Origin: Spirochaetales bacterium Spiro_09
Lineage (GTDB): Bacteria; Spirochaetota; Spirochaetia; Treponematales; Treponemataceae
Direction of reading: 5' to 3'
Length of the DNA stretch: 64,000 nt
Assembly (NCBI GenBank): GCA_001604385.1
Contig: LVBK01000018.1
Coordinates: forward strand, 124,001 to 188,000
Shown here: piece by piece, positions 9,009 to 18,159 of the stretch
Layout: the number at the start of each line of letters is the position of its first letter
How positions within the stretch are numbered: the stretch's first letter is position 1
The notes under the pieces: generated by a model
What the model was told of the DNA's origin: nothing
What the model saw: only the letters and a program-made list of their open reading frames with translations
The model's database searches: none
Made by a program: the position numbers and the translations under genes

Positions 9009-9967
9009 TTGACTTCTCCTTCAGAATCTTTGCGGCGGTTCTCCGCGAGGGCCTGCAGGCCGAAAATATCCTTTCCCTCAAGCTTCTCGGTAATGGAATT
9101 GGGAACCAGCATCATCGAATTGCCCGCCTTTAGCCCTTCATTCAGGATGGTCAGGTTTTTCAGATTCAGGGCAACCTGGTCGGCACCGTAAATCCGGGCG
9201 GCTTCCTCAAGTTTGCGCGCTATCTCGATTTCAGCCTCGGCAAGCAGCACGCGTCCGTGCTTTTCGCGTTCGGCCTGGGCTATGCGGCTCATCGCGTCCT
9301 GCAGCTCGGCAGGAATCTGAATGTCGGTTATTTCAATATGTTGAATGGTCACGCCCCAATCGGTCGTCTTGCGGTCGACTCCGGCGCAAATATCCGCCTC
9401 AATGTCGGCGTTCTTCTCGAGAAAGTCTGTCAACCGGTACCGGCTGACGGCGCTGCGGAGGGCGGTTTTCGCCGACAGAACTACCGCTTCCTCGTAGTTT
9501 TGCACCTCGCACACCGCCTTTTCCGGATCCCACACCAGCCAGAAACACAGGGCATCGACCGTTACCGGCACCGAGTCGAGCGACAATGTCGTTTCGGCCG
9601 TAAAATCGCTCACCCGGATACGCAGATCGACCACCTCGCCAATGCGGTCAACGAGCGGAATCATCAAAAAAAGGCCGGGACCCTTGACGCGGTGAAAGCG
9701 GCCAAACCGCAACACCACCGCGCGCTCCCACTCGCGCATTTTACGCACCGTCGAGGCGACAATCACGCCGAAGGCGAGCGGAGCGAAAAGCCACAGGTAT
9801 CCCTCGGTGGTTCCAGGGTGATAGCCCGCGGCGTACTGCAGCAGCAAACCAAGCGCGAACAAAAGCGCAACGGTCACCATCCAGTCGGCCGCGATCCGGT
9901 ACCATGCCCGTTTTCGGGCCTTGTTCACGATATATCCACTTCCCTGACTTCCTTCATGCACTATCAT
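9005..9967 (-). CDS. SPFH/band 7 (slipin-like) membrane protein
   Basis: This protein of about 320 residues has two N-terminal hydrophobic segments (MVTVALLFALGLLLQYAAGY, then YLWLFAPLAFGVIVAS). An SPFH domain follows (REWERAVVLRFGRFHRVKGPGLFLMIPLVDRI) and then a charged helical tail (AQAEREKHGRVLLAEAEIEIARKLEEA). Slipins form oligomeric membrane platforms and often modulate partner proteins. I chose the ATG at 9967 because it has a strong AAAGGAG site. A GTG at 10015 that overlaps the gntR stop would add 16 residues. An SPFH gene inside an FtsX transporter operon is uncommon and suggests an assembly or stress function for the transporter. Confidence 0.9.
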   Translation of the reverse strand: MIVHEGSQGSGYIVNKARKRAWYRIAADWMVTVALLFALGLLLQYAAGYHPGTTEGYLWLFAPLAFGVIVASTVRKMREWERAVVLRFGRFHRVKGPGLFLMIPLVDRIGEVVDLRIRVSDFTAETTLSLDSVPVTVDALCFWLVWDPEKAVCEVQNYEEAVVLSAKTALRSAVSRYRLTDFLEKNADIEADICAGVDRKTTDWGVTIQHIEITDIQIPAELQDAMSRIAQAEREKHGRVLLAEAEIEIARKLEEAARIYGADQVALNLKNLTILNEGLKAGNSMMLVPNSITEKLEGKDIFGLQALAENRRKDSEGEVK

Positions 9968-10011
9968 ACTCTCTCCTTTTATTTCGGATACGCCCGTATC
10001 TTTCCGTTCGG

Positions 10012-10386
10012 TCACTCCAGGTATTCCCTCACTACATCGGGAATGGCTGTTCGCAGCACACCGAGAGACTCCAGCTCCCGGATACAGCGGACGACAACGC
10101 CCTCGATCCGGCTCTCCCGCTCCCCTTCATCGGGCGGAGGCCGCTTGTCCGAGACAAAGGTGCCGCTTCCGACCTGCGTCGACACAAAGCCGCGCAATTC
10201 CAGCTCGGCATAGGCCTTCGCGATCGTATTGGGGTTAATTTTAAGCGTAATCGCAAGCGAGCGAATGGTTGGCAGCCGGTCTCCGGGCACAAGTCGGCCG
10301 TCAAGAATGGCCATTTCGACCTGCCGGATAATTTGCCGGTAAAATGGTACGCCGCTCGCGGCATCCAATACAATTGTACTACTCAT
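10012..10386 (-). CDS. GntR family regulator, YtrA-type
   Basis: This short (124-residue) regulator has an N-terminal winged helix: GVPFYRQIIRQVEMAILDGRLVPGD, LPTIRSLAITLKINPNTIAKAYAELE, RGFVSTQVGSGTFVS. Only a small C-terminal helical tail follows, which is the YtrA subgroup layout. That subgroup typically represses its own operon of ABC transporter genes. The gene heads the envelope operon and its stop overlaps the next possible start. The ATG at 10386 is chosen because the frame upstream of it runs through a clear promoter (10394-10422); another ATG lies at 10395. No ribosome site precedes it. Confidence 0.92.
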   Translation of the reverse strand: MSSTIVLDAASGVPFYRQIIRQVEMAILDGRLVPGDRLPTIRSLAITLKINPNTIAKAYAELELRGFVSTQVGSGTFVSDKRPPPDEGERESRIEGVVVRCIRELESLGVLRTAIPDVVREYLE

Positions 10387-10422
10387 ATAATACATTAACA
10401 ATGTACTAGTACAATTTGTCAA
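10369..10422 (-). promoter_or_regulatory. gntR promoter with two operator-like palindromes
   Basis: On the minus strand TTGACA (10417-10422), a 17-base spacer and GTTAAT (10394-10399) form a good promoter. The spacer contains the perfect 12-base palindrome TGTACTAGTACA (10402-10413). A second palindrome, TACAATTGTA (10369-10378), lies just inside the gene. The two share AATTGTACTA in opposite orientation. Binding of the GntR dimer between -35 and -10 would block RNA polymerase, so self-repression is the natural reading. Confidence 0.65.
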
Positions 10423-10527
10423 GAGAACACTACGAATTTTTTACCTGAAAATACAAAACTGTCAGGATGTAAGGAGGCAGAAGGGGCCATGGACAGCGAA
10501 ATCGGGTGCCGCGGAGCCCCCGCGAAG

Positions 10528-10554
10528 GGCCGAATCCCCTGTCGGGATTCGGCC
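10528..10554 (-). terminator. Strong hairpin downstream of pyrC
   Basis: A perfect 11-base-pair stem (GGCCGAATCCC / GGGATTCGGCC) with a five-base loop begins 25 bases after the pyrC stop. There is no clear U-tract on either side. It may therefore be a weak terminator or an mRNA 3' end stabiliser. It separates the pyrBIC operon from the gntR promoter. Confidence 0.45.
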
Positions 10555-10579
10555 TGGCCCATGCAGAGGGGACATCGTA

Positions 10580-11971
10580 TCAGGGATAGACTTTCCTGCC
10601 CCGATGCCAGGTTGAAAGCACCTTTCCGGAGAGAACAGAACCGCAAAAGGGCGTATTGATGCTTTTGGAAAACCAGCGGGAACTGTCGTTCGGTTCGACC
10701 GTCCATTCGCCCTCAGGATCGATCAGGGCCAGGTCGGCCGCATACCCGGGACGGAGCAGTCCGCGCGCTACACCCAGAATTTCCGCAGGACGCGCGGCCA
10801 TCAGTGCAGAAAGACGTGACAGGCCGATTCGGCCGGTTTTTACCAGCACCGTGTAGCAGGAAGAAAAGGCAGTCTGAATACCAGAAAAACCGGGAGCGCC
10901 GGCAGCCTTGTCCGCAAGGCTATGCGGCGCGTGGTCGGTCGCGATGGCGTCTATCGTTCCATCGATAATACCCTCGATCAGGGCATCACGGTCGGCCCGG
11001 CTCCGCAGGGGAGGATTCACGATCGCGGGGACGGTGTCCGTCAACGCCAGGTGATGCGGCGTTACCTCGCAGGTAATGGACGGCAGCCCACCACCGTGCA
11101 ACAGGGCAGATCGGGCGTGACGAAGCGCGTTCAGGGAACCGACCGTACTGATATGGGCTATGTGCACCCGGCATCCGGTCTCTGCCGCAAGGGTCAGGTT
11201 GCGTACCGTCATGGTATCCTCGGCAAGACGGAGGAGCCGTTCGGCTTCGGCAAGGTTTTTCCTGACCGCCTGGGGCACCGAATCCCCGGAGCCGGAAAAG
11301 TCGGAAGAACCACGCCGGCCCCGATCAGCGAAAGCAGGGAAACCGCTTTCTGCATCGGCGCGCAGGGCTGCCTCGCGGAACGGCCGCGCGCTTGCAGCAA
11401 GGGCGGGGTCTTCGCAATGACAGGACACAATGACGCCGGTAACCGCGCAGGTCCGCATGGCCTCGAGCATAACGGCGGCCGAAGCGACCTCCCTGCCGTC
11501 CTCGGTCGCGACGGGAACATGGGCCGGGTCAAGGGACGCAAGCGCGGAGGTATCAGAACCGTTAAAGTCGCGGGTCAGGCTGACTGCCTGGAATGCGTCG
11601 ACCAAACCGATCGAGGCGGCACGCTCGCGCACCCGAACAGCCGCATCGCTGTCGGAAATAACCGGATTTGTGTTGGCCATCAGCACAACCGTACCGTATC
11701 CACCGGCGGCGGCCGCACGGCTCGCGCTTACAAGATCTTCCTTGTATTCCTGACCAGGGTCCCGAAAGTGAGCATGTAAATCAATGAAGGCCGGCATGAG
11801 CACCTTTCCGCCCAAATCAACAATATTGATAGCAGCAGAGGCGGTCTGAAGGGCCGCGGAATCGCCCAGGTATACCGCCTCGATGAGACCGTCGCGAATC
11901 AAAACAGATCCGGGACAGTCAATGTCGCGGTCCACAAGCCTCGCGTTGGTAAAGAGTGTCCCCCCGCTCAT
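10580..11971 (-). CDS. pyrC: Dihydroorotase
   Basis: This 463-residue cyclic amidohydrolase interconverts carbamoyl-aspartate and dihydroorotate. The metal and substrate motifs are present in order: DLHAHFRDPG, ANTNPV, SCHCEDP, HIAHIST, TPHHLALTD and the catalytic ATDHAPHS. This is the long (type I/III) class used with separate pyrB. The start overlaps the pyrI stop by four bases. An insertion-like stretch of about 40 residues (FADRGRRGSSDFSGSGDSVPQ region) makes it somewhat longer than the usual 420-430. The codons for AAINIVDL near the start contain the dispersed repeat described at 11817-11835. Confidence 0.95.
   Translation of the reverse strand: MSGGTLFTNARLVDRDIDCPGSVLIRDGLIEAVYLGDSAALQTASAAINIVDLGGKVLMPAFIDLHAHFRDPGQEYKEDLVSASRAAAAGGYGTVVLMANTNPVISDSDAAVRVRERAASIGLVDAFQAVSLTRDFNGSDTSALASLDPAHVPVATEDGREVASAAVMLEAMRTCAVTGVIVSCHCEDPALAASARPFREAALRADAESGFPAFADRGRRGSSDFSGSGDSVPQAVRKNLAEAERLLRLAEDTMTVRNLTLAAETGCRVHIAHISTVGSLNALRHARSALLHGGGLPSITCEVTPHHLALTDTVPAIVNPPLRSRADRDALIEGIIDGTIDAIATDHAPHSLADKAAGAPGFSGIQTAFSSCYTVLVKTGRIGLSRLSALMAARPAEILGVARGLLRPGYAADLALIDPEGEWTVEPNDSSRWFSKSINTPFCGSVLSGKVLSTWHRGRKVYP
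11817..11835 (+). repeat. Dispersed repeat copy inside pyrC
   Basis: TCAACAATATTGATAGCAG is identical over 19 bases to the inverted-repeat ends at 34-53 and 3467-3486. Here it is part of the pyrC coding sequence and is read without disruption. A 19-base exact match is very unlikely by chance in 64 kb. Confidence 0.65.
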
Positions 11972-12405
11972 AAAAACTCTCCGATTCCCGCCCGATACAG
12001 CTCATCGCAGTACACGCAGGCATATTCGGACCGTTTCCGGTCAACCAGATGAAACTCGTGGGCAATGCCCTGCTCGGAACTGGTAATGCAGCGCGGATTC
12101 TTGCACCGGATAATGTTCGACACCTTCTCGGGCAACGTCAGGGTAATTTTTCGGGTTACAAATTCGTCTTCCACCACATTCACTGTAATGTCGGGATCGA
12201 TGAAGCCAAGAATCGAATAGTCAATGTCGATGACATTGTCTATCTTTATAATGTCTTTTTTTCCCAGATGGTTAGATGACACATTCATAATCAGCGCGAC
12301 GCTGAACTGGGCGCGGTCAAGTTTCAGCCAGTTAAAGATACGAAGGCCTGTTCCGGCCCGAATATGGTCAATTACCAGTCCGTTTTTTATCTTTTGCACA
12401 TTCAT
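11968..12405 (-). CDS. pyrI: Aspartate carbamoyltransferase regulatory subunit
   Basis: This 145-residue nucleotide-binding subunit gives ATP/CTP control to aspartate carbamoyltransferase. The N-terminal allosteric domain ([20 protein letters not shown]) and the C-terminal zinc domain with four cysteines (CKNPRC and CVYC) are intact. It lies between pyrB and pyrC with four-base overlaps to both, so the holoenzyme should be made in balanced amounts. PyrI is patchily distributed among bacteria, and its presence implies feedback inhibition of this pathway by CTP. Confidence 0.95.
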   Translation of the reverse strand: MNVQKIKNGLVIDHIRAGTGLRIFNWLKLDRAQFSVALIMNVSSNHLGKKDIIKIDNVIDIDYSILGFIDPDITVNVVEDEFVTRKITLTLPEKVSNIIRCKNPRCITSSEQGIAHEFHLVDRKRSEYACVYCDELYRAGIGEFL

Positions 12406-13427
12406 TTCGACCCCCTCTTTCTGCGCAGGGAAACCGGAGCGCCTGCAGGAATTTCAGCCGTCTGTGCAGCCTGCTTCCGCAAGCCAAGCTCTTCAACAAA
12501 TTCGGTATCACAGCCAAGCAGGGCCATGATCAGGGCCATACGCACGTACATGCCGTAGGTAACCTGCCGGAAGTACGCGGCGCGCGGGTCAGAGTCGACC
12601 TCAGGCGCAATTTCATTGACACGGGGAAGCGGATGAAGAACACAGAGATCAGGGCTGGCAAGTTTCATTTTTTGTGAATCGAGAATATAACTGTCCTTCA
12701 GACGGACATAGTCCTGTTCGTTGAAAAACCGTTCTTTCTGTACGCGGGTCATGTAGAGAATATCAAGATCGCCAATCGCTTCCTCAAGGCGGCGGACCTG
12801 GGTATAGGACACACCGGAAGGCTTGAACACGCGGGATACGATGTAGTCCGGGATCTCGAGCTCCGGAGGACTGATCATGACAAACCGGTTTCCCGGATAC
12901 CGGGCCATGGCCTTTGCAAGGCTGTGTACGGTACGACCAAACTTCAGGTCGCCGCAGAGTCCGATAGTCAGTCCGGATATTTTCCCCTTTATGCTTTTTA
13001 TCGTCAATAGATCGGTCAAGGTCTGTGTCGGATGATGGTGGCCGCCGTCTCCTGCATTGATGACGGGAACCTCACTGTAGCGGGTGCCAAGGAGAGCGGC
13101 ACCCTCCTTGGGGTTTCTCATGGCAATAAGGTCGGCGTAGCAGGAAACAGTCCGGATAGTATCCGCAAGACTTTCGCCCTTCGAGGCGGAGCTTGCGTTC
13201 GGCTCGGCAAAGCCTAGACAGGAACCGCCCAACCGGAGCATGGCAGCCTCGAAGGAAAGCCGGGTCCGGGTGCTCGGCTCAAAAAAAAGTGTGGCGAGGA
13301 CCTTGCCCCGGCACACTTGCGAATACCGCTGCGGATCATCGATAATCCGCGCGGCCAAACTGAACAGATTGTCCAGTTCTTCAATACTCAGATTGCCCGG
13401 CTCTATCAGGTGACGCCCTTTCAGCAT
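12402..13427 (-). CDS. pyrB: Aspartate carbamoyltransferase catalytic subunit
   Basis: This 341-residue enzyme makes carbamoyl-aspartate from carbamoyl phosphate and aspartate. [13 protein letters not shown] is the carbamoyl-phosphate loop; [14 protein letters not shown] and the later [10 protein letters not shown] are also standard. The extra C-terminal tail of roughly 25 residues after the usual end is variable. An AAGGGG site precedes the ATG. It leads the pyrB-pyrI-pyrC operon. Confidence 0.96.
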   Translation of the reverse strand: MLKGRHLIEPGNLSIEELDNLFSLAARIIDDPQRYSQVCRGKVLATLFFEPSTRTRLSFEAAMLRLGGSCLGFAEPNASSASKGESLADTIRTVSCYADLIAMRNPKEGAALLGTRYSEVPVINAGDGGHHHPTQTLTDLLTIKSIKGKISGLTIGLCGDLKFGRTVHSLAKAMARYPGNRFVMISPPELEIPDYIVSRVFKPSGVSYTQVRRLEEAIGDLDILYMTRVQKERFFNEQDYVRLKDSYILDSQKMKLASPDLCVLHPLPRVNEIAPEVDSDPRAAYFRQVTYGMYVRMALIMALLGCDTEFVEELGLRKQAAQTAEIPAGAPVSLRRKRGSK

Positions 13428-13456
13428 ATGTACCCCTTGTTTTCTTTCTGGGGAGC

Positions 13457-13471
13457 AATTCTATCAGAATT
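13457..13471 (-). promoter_or_regulatory. Extended -10 and palindrome before pyrB
   Basis: The inverted repeat AATTCT-ATC-AGAATT spans 13457-13471. On the minus strand it contains TGATAGAAT, an extended -10 element. The predicted start would give a leader of about 25 bases before the pyrB ATG. The palindrome overlapping the -10 could be an operator, but no regulator is identified. Confidence 0.35.
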
Positions 13472-13497
13472 AACCCTGAAAGGGCAGTATCTTTTTC

Positions 13498-14877
13498 CTA
13501 ATTCCCGGCAGAAAGATTGCCGGAGACCGCAGCACCCGGCAAACCTATATCCTTTCGGTAGAACATCCCCTCAAACGATACCGCTTCGAGCGCGCGATAG
13601 GCACGCGTTCGGGCTTCCTCGACCGTCGCGCCACAAGCTGAAGCCGCCAGTACGCGCCCGCCGGTGGTCACCAGCTGACCGGGAACAACATCGTCTCCTT
13701 GCCGGGATGGCCCCTCTCTCCGGTTCCGTGCGGCGCCGGCAATAAAGATAGCGGCGTCGGGACCGACTGATGTCTCATCAATGGTTACAGGGAGTCCTTT
13801 GGGATAGGAACCGGGATACCCGCGCGAAACGGCGACCGGAGCGCAGCAAAACCCGTCCTTCCATACAAGAGGAGTTTCACAAATCGTGCCGTCAATAATC
13901 GAACGGCACAGTACGGCAAAATCGCTATCCAGCAAGGGAAGAACTGCCTGGGTTTCAGGATCTCCCAGACGTACATTATATTCAAGCAACCTGGGTCCGT
14001 TTTTCGTCACCATCAGACCGAAGAAGATAAACCCGCGATAATCAAGCTCGTCCGCAATCAAACCTTGAAGTGTCGGCTCGAGAATCTCCGAACGGAACCG
14101 TTCGTACACCTCTGCGCTTATACCCGAAGCAGGCGCGATTGCCCCCATACCGCCGGTATTTGGCCCCTCGGCACCATCCCGGAGCCGCTTGTGATCCCGC
14201 GCAGTGACAAAGGGAACTATTGCGGCCTTGCCCGCTTTTGCAAGCTCCGGGGTAACGCTCACCGCAGCAAGGATGGACACTTCCTCGCCCTCAAGATATT
14301 CCTCTATCACTACCTTCCGGCCGGCGCTTCCCAGGGTGTTGTCGACCATAAAGTCTCGAACGGCCCGTATGGCGGTTTCTGCATCGGGTGCAACCACCAC
14401 TCCCTTTCCGGCAGCCAGGCCGTCGGCCTTTACAACCACAGGACCGGAACAGGCGTTGATTTCCGCAATCGCGTCGGTAACATCGCTAAAGGTCGCGCTT
14501 TTTGCACAGGCAACCCCATGGCGGCTCATAAACCGCTTTGCGGTATCCTTGCTTGCCTCAAGTTCGGCAGCGCGGCGTTTTGCGCCGACAACGGACAGTC
14601 CCTCGTCGGCAAGCCGGTCAGCAAGACCCTGCGCAAGCGGGTCCTCTGGACCAATAACAATAAACGAAGAAGGAGGCGCGTTCGTCATCTCGGCCTTGCA
14701 GGCGGCGACCACATCGGCTATTTCCGCTACGCTGATTCCGATATTGCGACATTTGTCAGCTACGGCTGTTCCGCCGTTTCCTGGTATACAGACTACCTCA
14801 GTAACTAGGGGTGATTTGGCAAGTGCCCAGGCAATGGCATGCTCGCGCCCGCCCGTTCCGATAACGATTGTTTTCAT
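13498..14877 (-). CDS. purD: Phosphoribosylamine-glycine ligase (GARS)
   Basis: This 459-residue ATP-grasp enzyme joins phosphoribosylamine and glycine in purine synthesis. It starts with IGTGGREHAIAWALAKS and carries VVVKADGLAAGKGVVVA, GPNTGGMGA and RLGDPETQAVLP, all standard. It is some 30 residues longer than E. coli PurD, with extra material around AARNRREGPSRQGDDVV near the C-terminus. No ribosome site is seen; a TATTAT box ends six bases before the ATG. Confidence 0.95.
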   Translation of the reverse strand: MKTIVIGTGGREHAIAWALAKSPLVTEVVCIPGNGGTAVADKCRNIGISVAEIADVVAACKAEMTNAPPSSFIVIGPEDPLAQGLADRLADEGLSVVGAKRRAAELEASKDTAKRFMSRHGVACAKSATFSDVTDAIAEINACSGPVVVKADGLAAGKGVVVAPDAETAIRAVRDFMVDNTLGSAGRKVVIEEYLEGEEVSILAAVSVTPELAKAGKAAIVPFVTARDHKRLRDGAEGPNTGGMGAIAPASGISAEVYERFRSEILEPTLQGLIADELDYRGFIFFGLMVTKNGPRLLEYNVRLGDPETQAVLPLLDSDFAVLCRSIIDGTICETPLVWKDGFCCAPVAVSRGYPGSYPKGLPVTIDETSVGPDAAIFIAGAARNRREGPSRQGDDVVPGQLVTTGGRVLAASACGATVEEARTRAYRALEAVSFEGMFYRKDIGLPGAAVSGNLSAGN

Positions 14878-14883
14878 CGGCCC

Positions 14884-14913
14884 ATAATAAAACGATTGGG
14901 CCTATTCCTTCAA
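14884..14913 (-). promoter_or_regulatory. Candidate purD promoter
   Basis: TTGAAG (14908-14913), an 18-base spacer and TATTAT (14884-14889) on the minus strand form a plausible promoter. The -10 ends six bases before the start codon, which predicts a leaderless or nearly leaderless transcript. Confidence 0.4.
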
Positions 14914-15401
14914 GACTCCGGAGAAACCGTTTTTTCTTTCAATCGGGCAATCACCGCCTCGCGAAATTCACCGGAGACAGTTACAAAATCCTTGCGTATC
15001 CGGTCCTTCATCTGGAAGGTCAAGGTATGAGGATCCCGTTCATCCAGAAAATCAATATCGTCGAACAAAACCCAGGTTCCGTTCCAGACGATTCCTTTTT
15101 CATAAATTCCCCCGAGCAGGGAGAACAGCATATCGTGAAAGGCAATGTAAAAACCCAGAACACCGACACCGGAAACCGCTATGCGAACGAGGAGGTCAAA
15201 ATCGCGGATATAGTTCAGGGCAATCAGAACGGGCGTACAAAACATAATACCGAAAAATTGCTTTCGCAATCTGCGGACAAGTGGCGTTTCAAGAGCGCCC
15301 AGGGAACGCACGATCAGGCGTGAACGAATATAACTGAACAGGGCGGAGACAGGAAGGAGGACAAAGGCGATGGCGGGGACGAGCATTGCGACATCAATCA
15401 T
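14910..15401 (-). CDS. Hypothetical membrane protein
   Basis: This 163-residue protein has about three hydrophobic segments (VAMLVPAIAFVLLPVSALFSYI, FFGIMFCTPVLIALNYI, IAVSGVGVLGFYIAFHDMLF). A soluble C-terminal part of about 60 charged residues follows. I recognise no family. It reads toward purD on the same strand, and its 5' end faces the ketopantoate-reductase-like gene across 52 bases. A TAGTAT box ends six bases before the ATG and no ribosome site is visible. Confidence 0.6.
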   Translation of the reverse strand: MIDVAMLVPAIAFVLLPVSALFSYIRSRLIVRSLGALETPLVRRLRKQFFGIMFCTPVLIALNYIRDFDLLVRIAVSGVGVLGFYIAFHDMLFSLLGGIYEKGIVWNGTWVLFDDIDFLDERDPHTLTFQMKDRIRKDFVTVSGEFREAVIARLKEKTVSPES

Positions 15402-15453
15402 TTTTCTATACTATGCAAAAAATGCCTGATTGGACAAGAGAAGGAGGTGACGG

Positions 15454-16395
15454 ATGTGCAGTACCATAACACGGGTGCTGATTGCCGGAGCTGGCGCAAT
15501 CGGCGCGATGGTCGCAGAGTCCATATATCGAAGCGGGAAATTTACCGTATCCGTTCTTGCCTCGCACACGCGATTCGACCGCTACAGCCGCTCGGGTTTT
15601 ACCATTAACGGACGGAGCGTCCACTTGCCCCTGACCAGGGCGGGAAGCGGCGAGCAATTTGACTTTGTCATTATCGCCTGCAAAAATCATCACCTTCCGG
15701 AAGTGCTTGCTGACCTTTCAACGCATATCGGTGAACACACCCTCATCCTGTCGCTTTTAAACGGTATATCAAGCGAGGAAGACATAGCCCGTCAGTATGG
15801 AGAAGCGCGCCTTCCATACGCCATGATCATCGGCACAGACGCAGTCCGCTCGGGAACCTCAATTACATACACAAAACCGGGCATCATCTATTTTGGCGAC
15901 GCAACAAACACTCCGCCCTATTCGGAACGCGTCCGGTCGATCGCCACCTTTTTCGGGCAGGCAGGTATACAATGTGTCATCCCAGAAAATATGCGTAACC
16001 GGCTTTGGTACAAGTACATGATGAACGTTGCGCTCAACCAGCTTACCGGTATCACCCGGTCCGGATACCGTATATTACAAACAGCCACCCGTACGGAAAG
16101 CGCGCGGGTACTTTTCGAGGCGGCAATGCGCGAGGTTATTGCGGTTGCGGCGGAACGCGGCATCGAACTGGGTCAAGCCGATATCGATTCCATATACCGG
16201 ACACTGGACACCCTCTCCCCGGACGGAAAAACCTCCATGTGCCAGGACATAGAGGCAGGCCGGAAAACAGAGGTAGAACTATTCGGTAAAAAAATGATGG
16301 AAATGGGTGCCGAGTCGGGCATAGCCGTGCCGGTCAATACCTATTTTTATCATACGATCATGACCATCGAGAATGGAGCGAAGAGCGTCCCCTAG
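15454..16395 (+). CDS. Ketopantoate reductase family protein (PanE/ApbA)
   Basis: This 313-residue NADPH-dependent reductase starts with the Rossmann motif [17 protein letters not shown]. It then has [15 protein letters not shown] and [15 protein letters not shown], the ketopantoate reductase N-domain pattern. The C-terminal helical domain contains [18 protein letters not shown], with the active-site lysine and asparagine. The family reaction is reduction of 2-dehydropantoate to pantoate for coenzyme A, but several members act on other 2-keto acids. A strong AAGGAGGTG site precedes the ATG. The 3' end overlaps the convergent phosphoesterase gene by four bases. Confidence 0.88.
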   Translation: MCSTITRVLIAGAGAIGAMVAESIYRSGKFTVSVLASHTRFDRYSRSGFTINGRSVHLPLTRAGSGEQFDFVIIACKNHHLPEVLADLSTHIGEHTLILSLLNGISSEEDIARQYGEARLPYAMIIGTDAVRSGTSITYTKPGIIYFGDATNTPPYSERVRSIATFFGQAGIQCVIPENMRNRLWYKYMMNVALNQLTGITRSGYRILQTATRTESARVLFEAAMREVIAVAAERGIELGQADIDSIYRTLDTLSPDGKTSMCQDIEAGRKTEVELFGKKMMEMGAESGIAVPVNTYFYHTIMTIENGAKSVP

Positions 16396-17081
16396 AGCCG
16401 GAGCAAGGCAGGTTCAGACAGTGTAAAGCCCTTCTTCGAATCTCCAGAAATCTCGACAAGCGCATAGGCGCCATCCTGCAGAGCGCCAGGGTTGACCACC
16501 ACCGTTTTACCGATCCGGTCAACGGCAGCCGACTCGTGAATATGACCGCAAACGACCAGAAGAGGCTGATAGCGTTCGATAAATGCCCTGATGGAAGGGG
16601 ACCCCACATGGGACCCCGAGGTAATGCGGTCACAAGCCGTGTCGGCCGGCGGATTGTGCACAATAAGAACCAGATTGTCCCAGCTACCGGAAAAGTCCTC
16701 GCCGGCACTATCCCGTATCAAATGCAAGTCGGACACAAGATCCTCATCGGTTCGTTCATTGACGGTGGTACGGGTAAATATTGATCCGCCGCCTGAACCC
16801 GACAGCATCAGGCCGTTAAAGTATGAAATTGAGGCTTCGACGGAAATATCCATTTCTTCAAGATCGTCCCTGAACACCGGTTCGTCGCAATTCCCGCATA
16901 CCGAAAAGACATTATCATGAAGGGCGGCAAGCCGCTCCATAAAGGGTTTCCCGGTGGACGGATCTCCGTCAAGGGCAAAATCCCCGCCAAAAAGAATCAT
17001 ATCCGATTCACGCGCGATGTTTTCAAGGCGGTCCAGTTGTTCTACCGCCCCGTGACCGTCAGAAATAATCAGCACCTTCAT
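16392..17081 (-). CDS. Metallophosphoesterase, YfcE/MJ0936-like
   Basis: This 229-residue calcineurin-like phosphoesterase shows the dimetal motifs in order: SDGHG, GGDF, GNCD, VHNPP and GHIHE. The first is D-G-H where the family usually has D-x-H, so it is intact. Small proteins of this type hydrolyse phosphodiesters in vitro; the cell substrate is unknown. The start codon shares one base with the hisC-like stop, so the two genes are co-transcribed. Confidence 0.88.
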   Translation of the reverse strand: MKVLIISDGHGAVEQLDRLENIARESDMILFGGDFALDGDPSTGKPFMERLAALHDNVFSVCGNCDEPVFRDDLEEMDISVEASISYFNGLMLSGSGGGSIFTRTTVNERTDEDLVSDLHLIRDSAGEDFSGSWDNLVLIVHNPPADTACDRITSGSHVGSPSIRAFIERYQPLLVVCGHIHESAAVDRIGKTVVVNPGALQDGAYALVEISGDSKKGFTLSEPALLRL

Positions 17082-18139
17082 CAGTGTATCTCCTTCATGA
17101 CCTCCAGGAGGCGATCCATATCCTCTTCAAGGCCAATTGAAATGCGTACCCAGGACGTAATACCCGGGTGGTTAAAATATCTGACCAGAATCCCCCGCTC
17201 CCTGATCCGTTCATACACAGATTGACCCTCAATGCCCGGTTTACGGACAAATACAAAGTTGGTCAGGGATGGTAACACGTCCCAGCCAGCCTCTCGCAGG
17301 GCTGAGGCAAACCGGTCACGGGTGTGCATGATCAGCGCGTTAATATTCCGATAATACGCGTGGTCATGGCAGGCGGCAATACCGATTTCCTGGGTCAGGA
17401 CGTCAACCGGGAAGTGATTGAATGAATTCTTCGTCGTAAACAGGGAGCGAATCAAATCCGGATTTGCAACTACAAAACCCAACCGTGCTCCGGCAAAACA
17501 AAAGCTCTTGGAGAAGGTTCGAATAATGACAAGATTTGGAAATTCCGGCAACAGGCAGATAGCCGACTCCCCGCCGAAATCAATATAGGCTTCATCGACA
17601 ACCACAACCCGGTCCTTCGGATACCCCTCCAGAATACGCCTGATTCCGGAAAGGGGCAGATAAATTCCGGTCGGTGCGTTCGGATTGGCGAAAATGATAC
17701 CGGCACTTTCACCTTCCAGAAGGGATTCAATCTGAATTGTAAAATCCGGAGCCAGGGGGATCCTCTTTATGGGGATATTGTAGTACCCCGCGTATACCGG
17801 ATAGAAGCTGTAGGTATGTTCGGGGAAGTACAGGGGGGCAGCAGAATCGAAAAAGGTGTAGAAGATAAACGACAAGACCTCATCCGAACCGTTTCCGGTA
17901 AATATCATGTCGCTTGTAATGCCCGAGCCCAGCATTTCGGCGATCGCCTCTCTGAGGGCCTGCGCATCGGGATCGGGATAGAGGCGAAAACGGGATGCGT
18001 CAAAGGTGCGCAGGGTTTCCTGGACAGCGGGAGACGGCGGATACGGATTCTCGTTCGCGTTCAATTTGATGTACACCCTGTCCTTGGGCTGCTCGCCGGG
18101 AACATAGGGCTTCAGGTCAAAAAAGCGTTGTGCGTACAT
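17081..18139 (-). CDS. hisC: Histidinol-phosphate aminotransferase-like enzyme
   Basis: This 352-residue class I/II PLP enzyme has [47 protein letters not shown] and the PLP-lysine motif [15 protein letters not shown]. It ends with [12 protein letters not shown]. This matches HisC, which transaminates imidazole acetol phosphate. No other his gene is in the window. HisC paralogues acting on aromatic amino acids or other substrates are common, so the symbol is by family only. The gene follows a small exported protein by 20 bases. Confidence 0.88.
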   Translation of the reverse strand: MYAQRFFDLKPYVPGEQPKDRVYIKLNANENPYPPSPAVQETLRTFDASRFRLYPDPDAQALREAIAEMLGSGITSDMIFTGNGSDEVLSFIFYTFFDSAAPLYFPEHTYSFYPVYAGYYNIPIKRIPLAPDFTIQIESLLEGESAGIIFANPNAPTGIYLPLSGIRRILEGYPKDRVVVVDEAYIDFGGESAICLLPEFPNLVIIRTFSKSFCFAGARLGFVVANPDLIRSLFTTKNSFNHFPVDVLTQEIGIAACHDHAYYRNINALIMHTRDRFASALREAGWDVLPSLTNFVFVRKPGIEGQSVYERIRERGILVRYFNHPGITSWVRISIGLEEDMDRLLEVMKEIH

Positions 18140-18159
18140 ACCCTAAACATACATCGATT

